In this document: piece by piece, positions 45,893 through 53,572 of the stretch
Numbering within the stretch: position 1 is the stretch's first letter
Layout: each line of letters begins with the position of its first letter
NCBI RefSeq assembly: GCF_003994855.1
Contig: NZ_CP034142.1
Location: forward strand, 2,914,001-2,978,000
Source: Marinobacter sp. NP-4(2019)
GTDB taxonomy: Bacteria > Pseudomonadota > Gammaproteobacteria > Pseudomonadales > Oleiphilaceae
DNA: 64,000 nt
Direction of reading: 5' to 3'
Translations under genes and position numbers: made by a program
Notes under the pieces: generated by a model
Told to the model about the DNA's origin: nothing
The model's database searches: none
The model's input: only the letters and a program-made list of their open reading frames with translations

Positions 45893-46012
45893 TCAGCGAC
45901 ACGTTAAAAATGGACCGGTTGCCGAGTCTAGCAAAGGGAATATGACAGGTCATGAAACAATTGCACAAAGGCAAAGGTTTTTCTTGTCAAATCATGCCGT
46001 CACCAGCGAGAC

Positions 46013-46047
46013 ACAAAAAAACCCGCGCAGGCTTCCCACGCGGGTTT
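46013..46047 (-). terminator. Terminator after groEL
   Basis: AAAAACCCGCG/CGCGGGTTTTT arms with an 11-nt loop; on the minus strand it ends in seven T. It separates groESL from gspNCD. Confidence 0.9.
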
Positions 46048-46085
46048 TTCGGGTCTCCGGCTTGCGGAGAGAGGTTACGGGAGGC

Positions 46086-47738
46086 TTACATCATGCCGCC
46101 CATGCCTCCCATTCCGCCCATGCCACCCATGTCCGGCATGCCGCCGCCGGCTTTCTCGTCTTCCGGCTCATCCGCCACCATGGCTTCGGTGGTGATAATC
46201 AGGGAAGCAACGGAAGCCGCAGCCTGCAGCGCGGAGCGGGTCACCTTGGCGGGATCCAGGATACCCATTTCCAGCATGTCGCCATACTCTTCCGTGGCGG
46301 CGTTATAGCCGTAGCTGCCCTCGCCCGCACGAATGTTGTTGACGACAACAGAAGGCTCGCCACCGGCGTTCTGTACGATCTGGCGCAGCGGCGCTTCCAT
46401 CGCACGACGCAGGATGTTGACACCCGCTTTCTGCTCCTCGTTGATAGCATCAACCTTGTCCAGCGCCGCAATGGCACGGATCAGGGTAACACCACCACCG
46501 GCAACAACACCTTCCTCTACCGCAGCGCGGGTCGAGTGCAGTGCGTCTTCAACGCGGGCCTTCTTCTCCTTCATTTCCACTTCGGAGCCAGCGCCAATCT
46601 TGACCACGGCAACACCGCCAGCCAGCTTGGCCACGCGCTCCTGCAGCTTCTCCTTGTCGTAATCGGAAGAGCTGTCTTCGATCTGCTTGCGGATCTGCTC
46701 AACGCGAGCTTCAATGTCCGCTTCAGCGCCGGCGCCGTTGATCACCGTGGTGTTTTCCTTGGTGATATTGATGCGCTTGGCAGTACCCAGGTCGTCCAGA
46801 GTAGTGTTCTCCAGAGTCAGACCCACTTCTTCGGAAATCACGGTACCACCGGTCAGGATGGCGATATCCTGCAGCATTTCCTTACGACGATCACCAAAGC
46901 CAGGCGCCTTCACAGCGGCAACCTTGACGATACCGCGCATGTTGTTGACCACCAGTGTGGCCAGCGCTTCGCCTTCGATGTCCTCGGCGATGATCATCAG
47001 CGGCTTGCCAGCCTTGGCGACGGCTTCCAGCACCGGGAGCAGCTCACGGATGTTGGAAACTTTCTTGTCAACCAGCAGGATGTACGGGTCTTCCAACTCT
47101 ACGGACATGTTGTCCTGGTTGTTGATGAAGTACGGAGACAGGTAGCCGCGGTCGAACTGCATACCTTCAACCACGTCCAGTTCGTCTTCCAGGCCGCGGC
47201 CTTCCTCAACGGTGATAACACCTTCCTTGCCCACACGCTCCATGGCGTCGGCGATGATCTTGCCGATGCTCTCGTCGCCGTTGGCGGAGATGGTGCCCAC
47301 CTGGGCGATGTTGCGGTTGTCATCACACGGCTTGGCCAGATCACGAATGGCCTGAACGGCTGCGATGGTGCCCTTGTCGATGCCGCGCTTCAGATCCATC
47401 GGGTTCATGCCCGCAGAGACCGCCTTGATACCTTCGCGAACAATCGCCTGAGCCAGAACAGTCGCAGTGGTAGTACCGTCACCGGCGCTGTCATTAGTCT
47501 GGGAAGCCACTTCCTTGACCATCTGGGCGCCCATGTTCTCGAACTTGTCATGCAGTTCGATTTCCTTGGCTACGGACACACCGTCTTTAGTGACGGTCGG
47601 CGCGCCAAAGGACTTTTCCAGAACCACATTGCGGCCTTTCGGGCCCAGCGTTACCTTGACCGCGTCCGCCAGGATGTTAACGCCTTCAACCATGCGCTTG
47701 CGCGCGCTGTCGCCGAATCTAACGTCTTTTGCTGCCAT
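46086..47738 (-). CDS. groEL: Chaperonin GroEL
   Basis: 550 residues. Classic GroEL motifs: LGPKGRNVVLEKSFGAPTVT, DGTTTATVLAQAI, and the C-terminal GGMGGMGGMGGMM tail. With GroES it folds proteins in an ATP-driven cage. 78 bp after groES. The long plus-strand open frame opposite it is codon-bias shadow. Confidence 0.99.
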   Translation of the reverse strand: MAAKDVRFGDSARKRMVEGVNILADAVKVTLGPKGRNVVLEKSFGAPTVTKDGVSVAKEIELHDKFENMGAQMVKEVASQTNDSAGDGTTTATVLAQAIVREGIKAVSAGMNPMDLKRGIDKGTIAAVQAIRDLAKPCDDNRNIAQVGTISANGDESIGKIIADAMERVGKEGVITVEEGRGLEDELDVVEGMQFDRGYLSPYFINNQDNMSVELEDPYILLVDKKVSNIRELLPVLEAVAKAGKPLMIIAEDIEGEALATLVVNNMRGIVKVAAVKAPGFGDRRKEMLQDIAILTGGTVISEEVGLTLENTTLDDLGTAKRINITKENTTVINGAGAEADIEARVEQIRKQIEDSSSDYDKEKLQERVAKLAGGVAVVKIGAGSEVEMKEKKARVEDALHSTRAAVEEGVVAGGGVTLIRAIAALDKVDAINEEQKAGVNILRRAMEAPLRQIVQNAGGEPSVVVNNIRAGEGSYGYNAATEEYGDMLEMGILDPAKVTRSALQAAASVASLIITTEAMVADEPEDEKAGGGMPDMGGMGGMGGMGGMM

Positions 47739-47816
47739 GTCTTCTATTCCTGTTCGTTAAACCGAAATCGTTGAATCAATCGGAATAATGAGAGTTCGTG
47801 CCGGTCGCTTCCGCGA

Positions 47817-48104
47817 TCACTCAAGCACGCCGTAGATGTCGTTCTCGCTCATAATCAGGAGCTCTTCACCGTCAACCTTTACGGTATTACCGGCGTACTG
47901 ACCGAAAACCACGGTGTCACCCACCTTGACCGCCAGAGCACGGGTTTCGCCATTATCGAGAACCCGGCCATTACCAACGGCGATCACCTCACCCTGGGAT
48001 GGCTTCTCTTTGGCATTACCCGGCAGCACGATGCCACCTGCGGTTTTCTCTTCTTCTTCCTTACGGCGCACGACAACACGATCGTGTAGCGGACGAATTT
48101 TCAT
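47817..48104 (-). CDS. groES: Co-chaperonin GroES
   Basis: 95 residues: MKIRPLHDRVVVRRKEEEEK start, mobile loop KTAGGIVLPGNAKEKPSQGE and C-terminal SENDIYGVLE. Caps GroEL. Transcribed first of groESL from a sigma-32 promoter 221 bp upstream, with REP palindromes in the 5' leader. Confidence 0.99.
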   Translation of the reverse strand: MKIRPLHDRVVVRRKEEEEKTAGGIVLPGNAKEKPSQGEVIAVGNGRVLDNGETRALAVKVGDTVVFGQYAGNTVKVDGEELLIMSENDIYGVLE

Positions 48105-48154
48105 TGCTCGGTTTCTCCAATAGTCAGATTAATGTGGCAATGACATTTGCTGTT

Positions 48155-48258
48155 GTAAGTCGGACTAGCGAAGCGTAATCCGACTGCTGTTACCTGCCGG
48201 ATTAGCAATGCACGGTCCAACCGTTGTCGTAGGTCGGATTAGCAACGCGTAATCCGAC
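48155..48258. repeat. Two REP palindromes (48155-48184, 48229-48258) in the groES leader
   Basis: GTAAGTCGGACTAGCGAAGCGTAATCCGAC (one mismatch) and GTAGGTCGGATTAGCAACGCGTAATCCGAC. A half copy (CCGGATTAGCAATGC) lies between them. They are between the groES heat-shock promoter and its start codon, so they are transcribed into the 5' leader. Confidence 0.88.
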
Positions 48259-48324
48259 AAATTGCCCGGCTATTAACTAGCTGTATTCCAACTGTTATCA
48301 GCCCGCAGCGAACTTGTGTCTTCT

Positions 48325-48353
48325 ATTTGGGGTAGGCGGTAGGTATTTTCAAC
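48325..48353 (-). promoter_or_regulatory. Sigma-32 heat-shock promoter of groESL
   Basis: GTTGAAA, 14 bp, CCCCAAAT on the minus strand fits CTTGAAA-N11-16-CCCCATNT. It lies 20 bp after the fxsA stop. No CIRCE element (TTAGCACTC...GAGTGCTAA) is present, so control is by sigma-32 rather than HrcA. Confidence 0.78.
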
Positions 48354-48372
48354 ACCCGCGATAGAAATTTTT

Positions 48373-48900
48373 TTACTTTTTTTCGATGCGATCGTGGTCC
48401 CGTTCGGTTTCGTCCCGATACTCACCATCAATGATGTCGCCATTGTCGTCCCGGTCGAACGGACGTTGCCGACCAAAGGGGTTCTCACCGTTACCAAACG
48501 GCCCCTGACCGCTGCCAGCCTGGAAGTGAAAGCTACGGGTCTGACTGGACACCACCAGCCGCTTAAGTACCTGGGCGACAAACCAGTGTCGCGTACCGGG
48601 AATCAGGCAGAGGAATCCGATCGTGTCAGTGATAAAGCCCGGCGTCAGCAGCAGCGCACCACCAACCGCCAGCACCAGCCCCTCGGCTACCTCCTTGGCC
48701 GGCAGTTCCCCACTGTTCAGCCGCTGGTTCGCCCGCAACAACGTCGCCAGCCCCTGCTGACGCAACAGCCAGGCACCAACCACCGCCGTTAACAGGACCA
48801 GCCCGATGGTATTCAACACCCCGATCATGCCACCGACCTTGATCAGCACCGCCATCTCGGCAATGGGCATGACAATAAAAAGAAACAGGAACACGGACAA
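48373..48900 (-). CDS. fxsA: FxsA-family membrane protein
   Basis: 175 residues from a TTG at 48900, chosen because GAGGAGG sits 5 bp upstream. The longer frame to 49020 has no ribosome site. FxsA core: PIAEMAVLIKVGGMIGVLNT, LLTAVVGAWLLRQQG, GGALLLTPGFITDTIGFLCL, and a soluble C-terminus. In E. coli, FxsA relieves phage T7 exclusion by F plasmid. Commonly adjacent to groES, as here. Confidence 0.85.
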   Translation of the reverse strand: MSVFLFLFIVMPIAEMAVLIKVGGMIGVLNTIGLVLLTAVVGAWLLRQQGLATLLRANQRLNSGELPAKEVAEGLVLAVGGALLLTPGFITDTIGFLCLIPGTRHWFVAQVLKRLVVSSQTRSFHFQAGSGQGPFGNGENPFGRQRPFDRDDNGDIIDGEYRDETERDHDRIEKK

Positions 48901-48924
48901 AAGGGCCTCCTCGGTATCGGCTCC

Positions 48925-48952
48925 TGTCGGGTTACGCTTCGCTAACCCGACA
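48925..48952. repeat. Divergent REP-like palindrome upstream of fxsA
   Basis: TGTCGGGTTACGC-TTC-GCTAACCCGACA: the same architecture with GGG/CCC in both arms. Between fxsA and the SDR gene. Confidence 0.8.
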
Positions 48953-49060
48953 CGACATAACGTCCACGCCAAACACTCTCTGATATACTCCGCGCACCAA
49001 CAAAAACCATTCGGGCACACAGAAAACGTAAACCACTGTAGAACTTAGTTAGGGCAAAAC

Positions 49061-49822
49061 ATGAAACTTCAAGATTCCGTAATAGCAATCACCGGCGGTG
49101 GCCAGGGTCTTGGCCGCGCCATGGCCGAATACCTGGCGGGCAAAGGTGCAAAACTGGCACTGATCGACCTGATGCCGGAAAAACTGGAAGAAGCCGCCGA
49201 AGCCTGCAAAAAAGCCGGCAGCGAAGCCAAAGTCTACGTTTGCAACGTCGCCAACGAGGAGGAGGTGGAAAAAACCTTCGCCGCTATCGTCTCTGACTTC
49301 GGCCAGCTGAACGGCCTGATCAACAACGCCGGCATCCTCCGTGACGGTCTGATGGTCAAGGTAAAAGACGGCCAGATCGAAAAGCGCATGGAACTGGCCC
49401 AATGGCAGGCGGTAATCGACGTCAATCTTACCGGCGTCTTCCTGTGCGGCCGTGAAGCCGCGACCCAAATGATCAAGAACGGTGATCAGGGCGTCATCAT
49501 CAACATCGCCTCCATCTCCCGCGCCGGCAACATGGGCCAGAGCAACTACTCCGCCGCCAAGGCCGGCGTATCGGCGCTGGTCCCGGTTTGGGCAAAGGAA
49601 CTGGCCCGCTATGGCATCCGCTGCATGGGCATTGCCCCGGGATTCATCGAGACAGAAATGACCGCCTCCATGAAGCCGGAAGCCCTGGAGAAAATGACCG
49701 CCGGCATCCCCCTCAAACGCATGGGCAAGCCGGAGGAGATTGCTTCCGCTGCAGCGTTCATCTTTGAGAATGACTACATGTCCGGCCGGATGATCGAGGT
49801 GGATGGGGCTTTGCGGCTCTGA
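49061..49822 (+). CDS. SDR-family oxidoreductase (FabG-like)
   Basis: 253 residues. NAD(P) motif TGGGQGLGRAM, NNAG, catalytic Ser (IASISRAG) and YxxxK (YSAAKAG); C-terminal MSGRMIEVDGALRL. Complete short-chain dehydrogenase, probably acting on 3-oxoacyl or 3-hydroxyacyl substrates. Not in the fab operon, so the substrate is uncertain. REP palindromes flank it on both sides. Confidence 0.9.
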   Translation: MKLQDSVIAITGGGQGLGRAMAEYLAGKGAKLALIDLMPEKLEEAAEACKKAGSEAKVYVCNVANEEEVEKTFAAIVSDFGQLNGLINNAGILRDGLMVKVKDGQIEKRMELAQWQAVIDVNLTGVFLCGREAATQMIKNGDQGVIINIASISRAGNMGQSNYSAAKAGVSALVPVWAKELARYGIRCMGIAPGFIETEMTASMKPEALEKMTAGIPLKRMGKPEEIASAAAFIFENDYMSGRMIEVDGALRL

Positions 49823-49862
49823 TTTCCTTGCTCACTGGGGTAGCCCTCTGGTTAAGGGGGCT

Positions 49863-49957
49863 GGTCCCGGGGTGGGGGTACCTTTTCTTTCGGAAAAAGA
49901 ACTCGCTGCGCTCAGACACCTTTGTTCCTGCAGAAAAGGTACCCCCACCCCGGAACC
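49863..49957. repeat. Constant-loop/variable-stem palindrome, copy C (inverted)
   Basis: 26-bp arms (49863-49888 and 49932-49957), one mismatch, GGTCCCGGGGTGGGGGTACC then TTTTCT. The centre on the minus strand contains TGTCTGAGCGCAGCGAGTT, the constant loop of copies A and B with two differences. Arms resemble A in outline (GGGGTGG..GGGTA) but not in sequence. Confidence 0.85.
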
Positions 49958-49988
49958 GATTCACACCTCTATGGTTGCCGGAGCTTGC

Positions 49989-50152
49989 TGTCGGATTACG
50001 CTGCGCTAATCCGACCTACGAGAACGGCCACCAGTAGGTCGGATCAGCACCGTAGGTCGGATTAGGCCCAAAGGGCCGTAATCCGACACCCAACGCCCCG
50101 AATACCACCACAGCCCATCGTAGGTTGGATTAGGCAAAGCCGTAATCCAACA
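49989..50152. repeat. REP cluster, downstream side of RAYT
   Basis: Three full palindromes and one half copy in alternating orientation. Loops vary: GCTGCGC, GGCCCAAAGGGCC and GGCAAAGCC. Arms are GTAGGT(C/T)GGATTA and matched complements. Confidence 0.9.
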
Positions 50153-50154
50153 AA

Positions 50155-50676
50155 CTACTCCCTACCTACCCCCTCCAACGCCGCCTCACTCACCGCCCAA
50201 TCCACTGGCAAAACACCTTCCCGAACATATCGATGAAAACTCGAATACGGCCAATCCCAAGCACGCGAGACGTAACCGTGCTTCACCGGATTAAAGTGGA
50301 TGTAATCAACATGCCTCTCGAAGTCCAGATCATCCCGAACCATATGCTCCCAGAACCGTTTCTGCCAAATTGACCCCGAAACCCGCCGTGTCAATCCAGG
50401 GATATCCTGCACACGCTTGGTGAGCCCAGTCTTTATTAACCGCCAACGCCGGGAGTATTCAGCGTCCCCATCGGGCAGTGACCAGATGCAGTGAATGTGG
50501 TCAGGGAGAACGACCATGGCATCAATGGAAAATGGGTAACGCCGTTGGACCGATCGAACAGATTCCCGCAAGCAGGAGACGGCAGCTGTAGATTGAAAAA
50601 TGGGAGCGCGGTTAGCGGTAACGACCGTAAAGAAATAGGTGCCGCCCAGCACGCGGCTTCTTCTGTAGTTCATCAT
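50155..50676 (-). CDS. REP-associated tyrosine transposase (RAYT)
   Basis: 173 residues. Y1/HUH single-strand transposase: His60-Ile-His62 in VLPDHIHCIW and catalytic Tyr125 in YIHFNPVKHGYV; GTYFFTVVT at the start is typical. RAYTs cut REP single-strand DNA and are thought to spread or maintain REPs. Palindromes lie within 5 bp of the stop and 31 bp of the start, the expected arrangement for a cognate pair. No terminal inverted repeats of a classic insertion sequence. Confidence 0.95.
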   Translation of the reverse strand: MMNYRRSRVLGGTYFFTVVTANRAPIFQSTAAVSCLRESVRSVQRRYPFSIDAMVVLPDHIHCIWSLPDGDAEYSRRWRLIKTGLTKRVQDIPGLTRRVSGSIWQKRFWEHMVRDDLDFERHVDYIHFNPVKHGYVSRAWDWPYSSFHRYVREGVLPVDWAVSEAALEGVGRE

Positions 50677-50706
50677 ACGTCCTTGTATGTTTGGGTGATT
50701 TTTCTG

Positions 50707-50860
50707 TGTCGGATTACGGCTTCGCCTAATCCGACCTACAGGGACCTGGATTTTGGCGCTTCGCCTGCTTGTGTTGGATTACGGCCCTTTGGGCCTAATC
50801 CAACCTACCGCACTGGCAACCATTCATGTAGGTCGGAATAGGCGAAGCCGTAATCCGACA
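50707..50860. repeat. REP cluster, upstream side of RAYT
   Basis: Three palindromes: 50707-50739 (GGCTTCGCC loop), 50772-50808 (GGCCCTTTGGGCC loop, TTGG/CCAA arms) and 50828-50860. They fill the gap before the alkyltransferase-like gene. Confidence 0.9.
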
Positions 50861-50910
50861 AATATACCTGCAGACGCGAACATTGCCATAGCCTTCCCCA
50901 TGCACCAACC

Positions 50911-51222
50911 TCATGGCCGCCACTGGAATCGGCGCATGGCTACCCGTCCGTTGAGGACCTCCACACCTTCTTCACGCAGGTGGAAAACCTGAGTCTCGTA
51001 AGCTTCGGAGCCCTGGGGAAAGGCAATCTGGCCGGAACTGCGGATGACGCGGTACCAAGGGATCGAATGGCCAGCCGGTAACTTGCCCAGGGCGCGCCCT
51101 ACGAAGCGGGCCTGGCGCCCAAGGCCGGCCATGTCAGCGACTTGGCCGTAGCTGGCAACGGATCCGGGTGGTATTGCCGCAACAACCTGCCAGATTCTTT
51201 GCTCTTTTGTTGGCTCGGGCAT
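50911..51222 (-). CDS. Alkyltransferase-like (Atl/YbaZ-type) DNA repair protein
   Basis: 103 residues, the C-terminal MGMT DNA-binding domain only: IPPGSVASYGQVADMAG, RFVGRALGKLP and PWYRVIRSSGQIAFPQG. The PCHR active site is PWYR, so no alkyl transfer Cys; such proteins flag O6-alkylguanine for nucleotide excision repair. REP clusters on both sides. Confidence 0.92.
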   Translation of the reverse strand: MPEPTKEQRIWQVVAAIPPGSVASYGQVADMAGLGRQARFVGRALGKLPAGHSIPWYRVIRSSGQIAFPQGSEAYETQVFHLREEGVEVLNGRVAMRRFQWRP

Positions 51223-51251
51223 GGATTGGTCTCTGAGGTTAGTCAGGGGTT

Positions 51252-51413
51252 TGTCGGATTACGCTACGCTCATTGTGCCGTTCACCGGTAAATCCGACCT
51301 ACGGGGTGGACCGGCAAATTTTGTCGGATTACGGCCCTTTGGGCCTAATCCGACCTACGGGGCACGAAGTGGCGATGGTATTTGTAGGTCGGATTAGCGC
51401 AGCGTAATCCGAC
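51252..51413. repeat. REP cluster between Atl and the permease gene
   Basis: 51252-51303 is a copy whose loop is widened by about 18 bp (ATTGTGCCGTTCACCGG); 51322-51358 and 51384-51413 are intact palindromes. Confidence 0.85.
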
Positions 51414-51440
51414 AACCACAGTTAATCCAGCCCCCATAGT

Positions 51441-52838
51441 TCACCGGGGCTCGGGCACCCCCTCGGCCTCTTCGTTCCTGGGCGCTAAAGCATCCAGACG
51501 TTCACCCTGGCGGATCATGTAGACGGCCAGGAGGATGGCGGGGACGCCCATGAAGCCGGCGACCAGGAAGAACTGCGCGTATCCGAAGTCCGCCACCACG
51601 ATGCCGGAGAAGCCGCCGATGAACTTGCCTGGCAGGGTCATCAGGGAGCTGAACAGGGCGTACTGCGTGGCAGTGAAGGATGCGCTGGTCATGCTGGAAA
51701 GCCAGGCGATCAGCGCCACATTGGCGATGCCGCCGCTCAGGTTATCGGCACTGACCACTGCGGCCAGGGTGATGATATTGGGCGGGTACTGGGCCAGCAC
51801 GACAAACAACAGATTAGTCGCGGCGGTCATTATTGCCCCAAGCAACAGGATACGGCGCACACCGTAGCGCACCACCATGACACCACCCACCAATGAGCCG
51901 GCGATGGTCATGAAGAAGCCGAAGATCTTGGTCACATCCGCCACCTGGGTTTTGGAGAAGCCCATGAAATCCAGATAGAACGGGTTGGCCATCACCCCCA
52001 TGGCGATGTCAGAGATGCGATACACCGCCACCATCAACAGAATCAGCAGCGCCAGCTCTTTATAGCGGCGGAAGAAATCCAGAAACGGCCCGGCCACAGC
52101 GGCGTAGAACCATCCGACCAGACGGGCCAACCGGGGGTTCAGGTGAGCACGTTTGTTGGCTTCCTGTTCGATCTTGTGGGCAATGTCCTGGGCGGCGGCG
52201 AAGTGGTTCACCGCCGGTTCCCGTACGATCAGAACCGTGACCGCACCAACCCCCACCAGCAGCGCCATCATCTCGTAGGACACCTGCCAGGACCAGAATT
52301 CGGCCAGGTACAAGGCACCGGCACCGGCCACCAGCAAAGCCAGCCGATACCCGAAAATATAGGTAGCCGCCAGGGCCGCCTGCAGCCGCTCTTCAGCGAT
52401 CTCGATGCGGTAGGCATCGATCGCCACATCCTGGGTGGCGGATGAAAACGCCACCAGCAGACCACACAGAGCCATCATTTCCGGGGCGGCGATGGCATCC
52501 ACATGGGCCATCAGGTACAGCCCCGTCGCAATACCGGACTGAGCCAGCAGGATCCAGCTGCGGCGTTTGCCCAGTAACCGGTCCAGTAACGGCAACTTCA
52601 ACCGGTCCACCACCGGGGCCCAGAACACCTTGATGGAATAGGTAATGCCCAGCCAACTGAAGAAGCCGATGGTGGCGGTTTCCACACCCACATCCGCCAG
52701 CCGCGCGTTCAGGGTGGAAAACACCAGCAGAAACGGCAGGCCAGCGGAGAACCCGAGAAACAACAGGGCAATGACCTGCCAGCGGGTATAGGTGTAGAGC
52801 GTATCCCTGAGCAGTGCCAGGCGGGTACCGGATAAGAT
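51441..52838 (-). CDS. ampG: AmpG-like muropeptide permease (MFS); start codon unusual
   Basis: About 465 residues if started at 52838; the first ordinary start in frame is TTG at 52763, giving 440. Multiple membrane helices; FLGFSAGLPFLLVFSTLNAR and SATQDVAIDAYRIE are AmpG hallmarks. It imports GlcNAc-anhydroMurNAc peptides for cell-wall recycling. The conserved stretch LALLRDTLYTYTRWQVIALL lies upstream of the TTG, so translation should begin earlier. GGAGG sits 7 bp before an ATC at 52838, with no ATG, GTG or TTG between the yajQ stop and 52763. ATC, CTG or a base error are possible. Confidence 0.82.
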   Translation of the reverse strand: MLSGTRLALLRDTLYTYTRWQVIALLFLGFSAGLPFLLVFSTLNARLADVGVETATIGFFSWLGITYSIKVFWAPVVDRLKLPLLDRLLGKRRSWILLAQSGIATGLYLMAHVDAIAAPEMMALCGLLVAFSSATQDVAIDAYRIEIAEERLQAALAATYIFGYRLALLVAGAGALYLAEFWSWQVSYEMMALLVGVGAVTVLIVREPAVNHFAAAQDIAHKIEQEANKRAHLNPRLARLVGWFYAAVAGPFLDFFRRYKELALLILLMVAVYRISDIAMGVMANPFYLDFMGFSKTQVADVTKIFGFFMTIAGSLVGGVMVVRYGVRRILLLGAIMTAATNLLFVVLAQYPPNIITLAAVVSADNLSGGIANVALIAWLSSMTSASFTATQYALFSSLMTLPGKFIGGFSGIVVADFGYAQFFLVAGFMGVPAILLAVYMIRQGERLDALAPRNEEAEGVPEPR

Positions 52839-52853
52839 GGTGCGGCCTCCGGG

Positions 52854-53336
52854 TCAGTCGCGGAAGTTGTTGAACTGCAGGGGGATATCCAGTTCGGCTT
52901 CTTTCAGCATGGCAATGGCGGTCTGCAGGTCATCCCGCTTCTTGCCGGTCACCCGAACCTTGTCGCCCTGGATACTGGCCTGCACTTTGAGCTTGGCATC
53001 CTTGATCATCTTGACGATTTTCTTCGCCATATCGGTTTCGATGCCCTGCTTCAGCAGCAGGTGTTGCTTGACCAGCTTGCCAGCCTTGCTCTCGCCATCC
53101 TCGGCCAGGGCGCGGCTATCGATGTTGCGCTTGGCGAACGCCATCCGCAGCATGTCCATCAGCTGCTCCAGTTGGAATTCCTGCTCGGCGCTGATGGTAA
53201 TGCCCTTGTCATCTTGCTCAATATCCGCTTCCACATTCTTGAAATCCCAACGGTTCCCCAGCTCCCGCTTGGCCTGCTCCACCGCGTTGGTGACTTCGTG
53301 CATATCAATTTCAGACACAATATCAAATGAAGGCAT
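52854..53336 (-). CDS. yajQ: YajQ-family nucleotide-binding protein
   Basis: 160 residues: PSFDIVSEIDMHEVTNAVEQ, NRWDFKNVEADIEQDDKGIT, and QASIQGDKVRVTGKKRDDLQ. Two-domain ferredoxin-like fold; some homologues bind c-di-GMP and act on transcription. The downstream permease gene begins within 20 bp of its stop. Confidence 0.95.
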   Translation of the reverse strand: MPSFDIVSEIDMHEVTNAVEQAKRELGNRWDFKNVEADIEQDDKGITISAEQEFQLEQLMDMLRMAFAKRNIDSRALAEDGESKAGKLVKQHLLLKQGIETDMAKKIVKMIKDAKLKVQASIQGDKVRVTGKKRDDLQTAIAMLKEAELDIPLQFNNFRD

Positions 53337-53424
53337 CTTACTGACTCTCCGCTATCAATGATTCCCGGGCCCGCACAGCAGAACACCCTAAAATGCGGAA
53401 GCGGTCACGCCTCTGGAAAGCCGC

Positions 53425-53459
53425 TGTGCATAAGTCCGCATGTTTTACAATTATCCACA
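53425..53459. promoter_or_regulatory. Pair of consensus DnaA boxes, inverted
   Basis: TTATGCACA on the minus strand (53425-53433) and TTATCCACA on the plus strand (53451-53459), 17 bp apart, both fitting TTATNCACA. They lie between the divergent yajQ and REC-GGDEF genes. A TATACT -10-like box is at 53480. Confidence 0.55.
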
Positions 53460-53572
53460 TCCGGGCACCCGCAAAACGCTATACTGGGGCCCTTGTGAAT
53501 CAGGGGTGCCCAAGCATACCAAGACCCGGGCAGCACCGCATCTGACAATGGACTGGTAAGAAGTAGACAACG

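Larger units (their letters stand above)
49823..50154. other. REP-dense intergenic region 3' of the RAYT gene (332 bp, no gene)
   Basis: Contains palindrome copy C (49863-49957) and REP copies at 49989-50019, 50034-50050 (half), 50052-50087 and 50120-50152. No coding frame. Confidence 0.85.

Noticed and set aside
45852..47774. 640-codon plus-strand frame
   Set aside because: Exact antisense of groEL. His/Leu/Gly-rich composition with no domain.
48105..48372. CIRCE/HrcA operator for groESL
   Set aside because: No TTAGCACTC-N9-GAGTGCTAA inverted repeat; the sigma-32 promoter explains regulation.
48155..51413. Possible CRISPR array
   Set aside because: Repeats are palindromic REPs in both orientations with irregular spacing and no cas genes; not direct repeats with uniform spacers.
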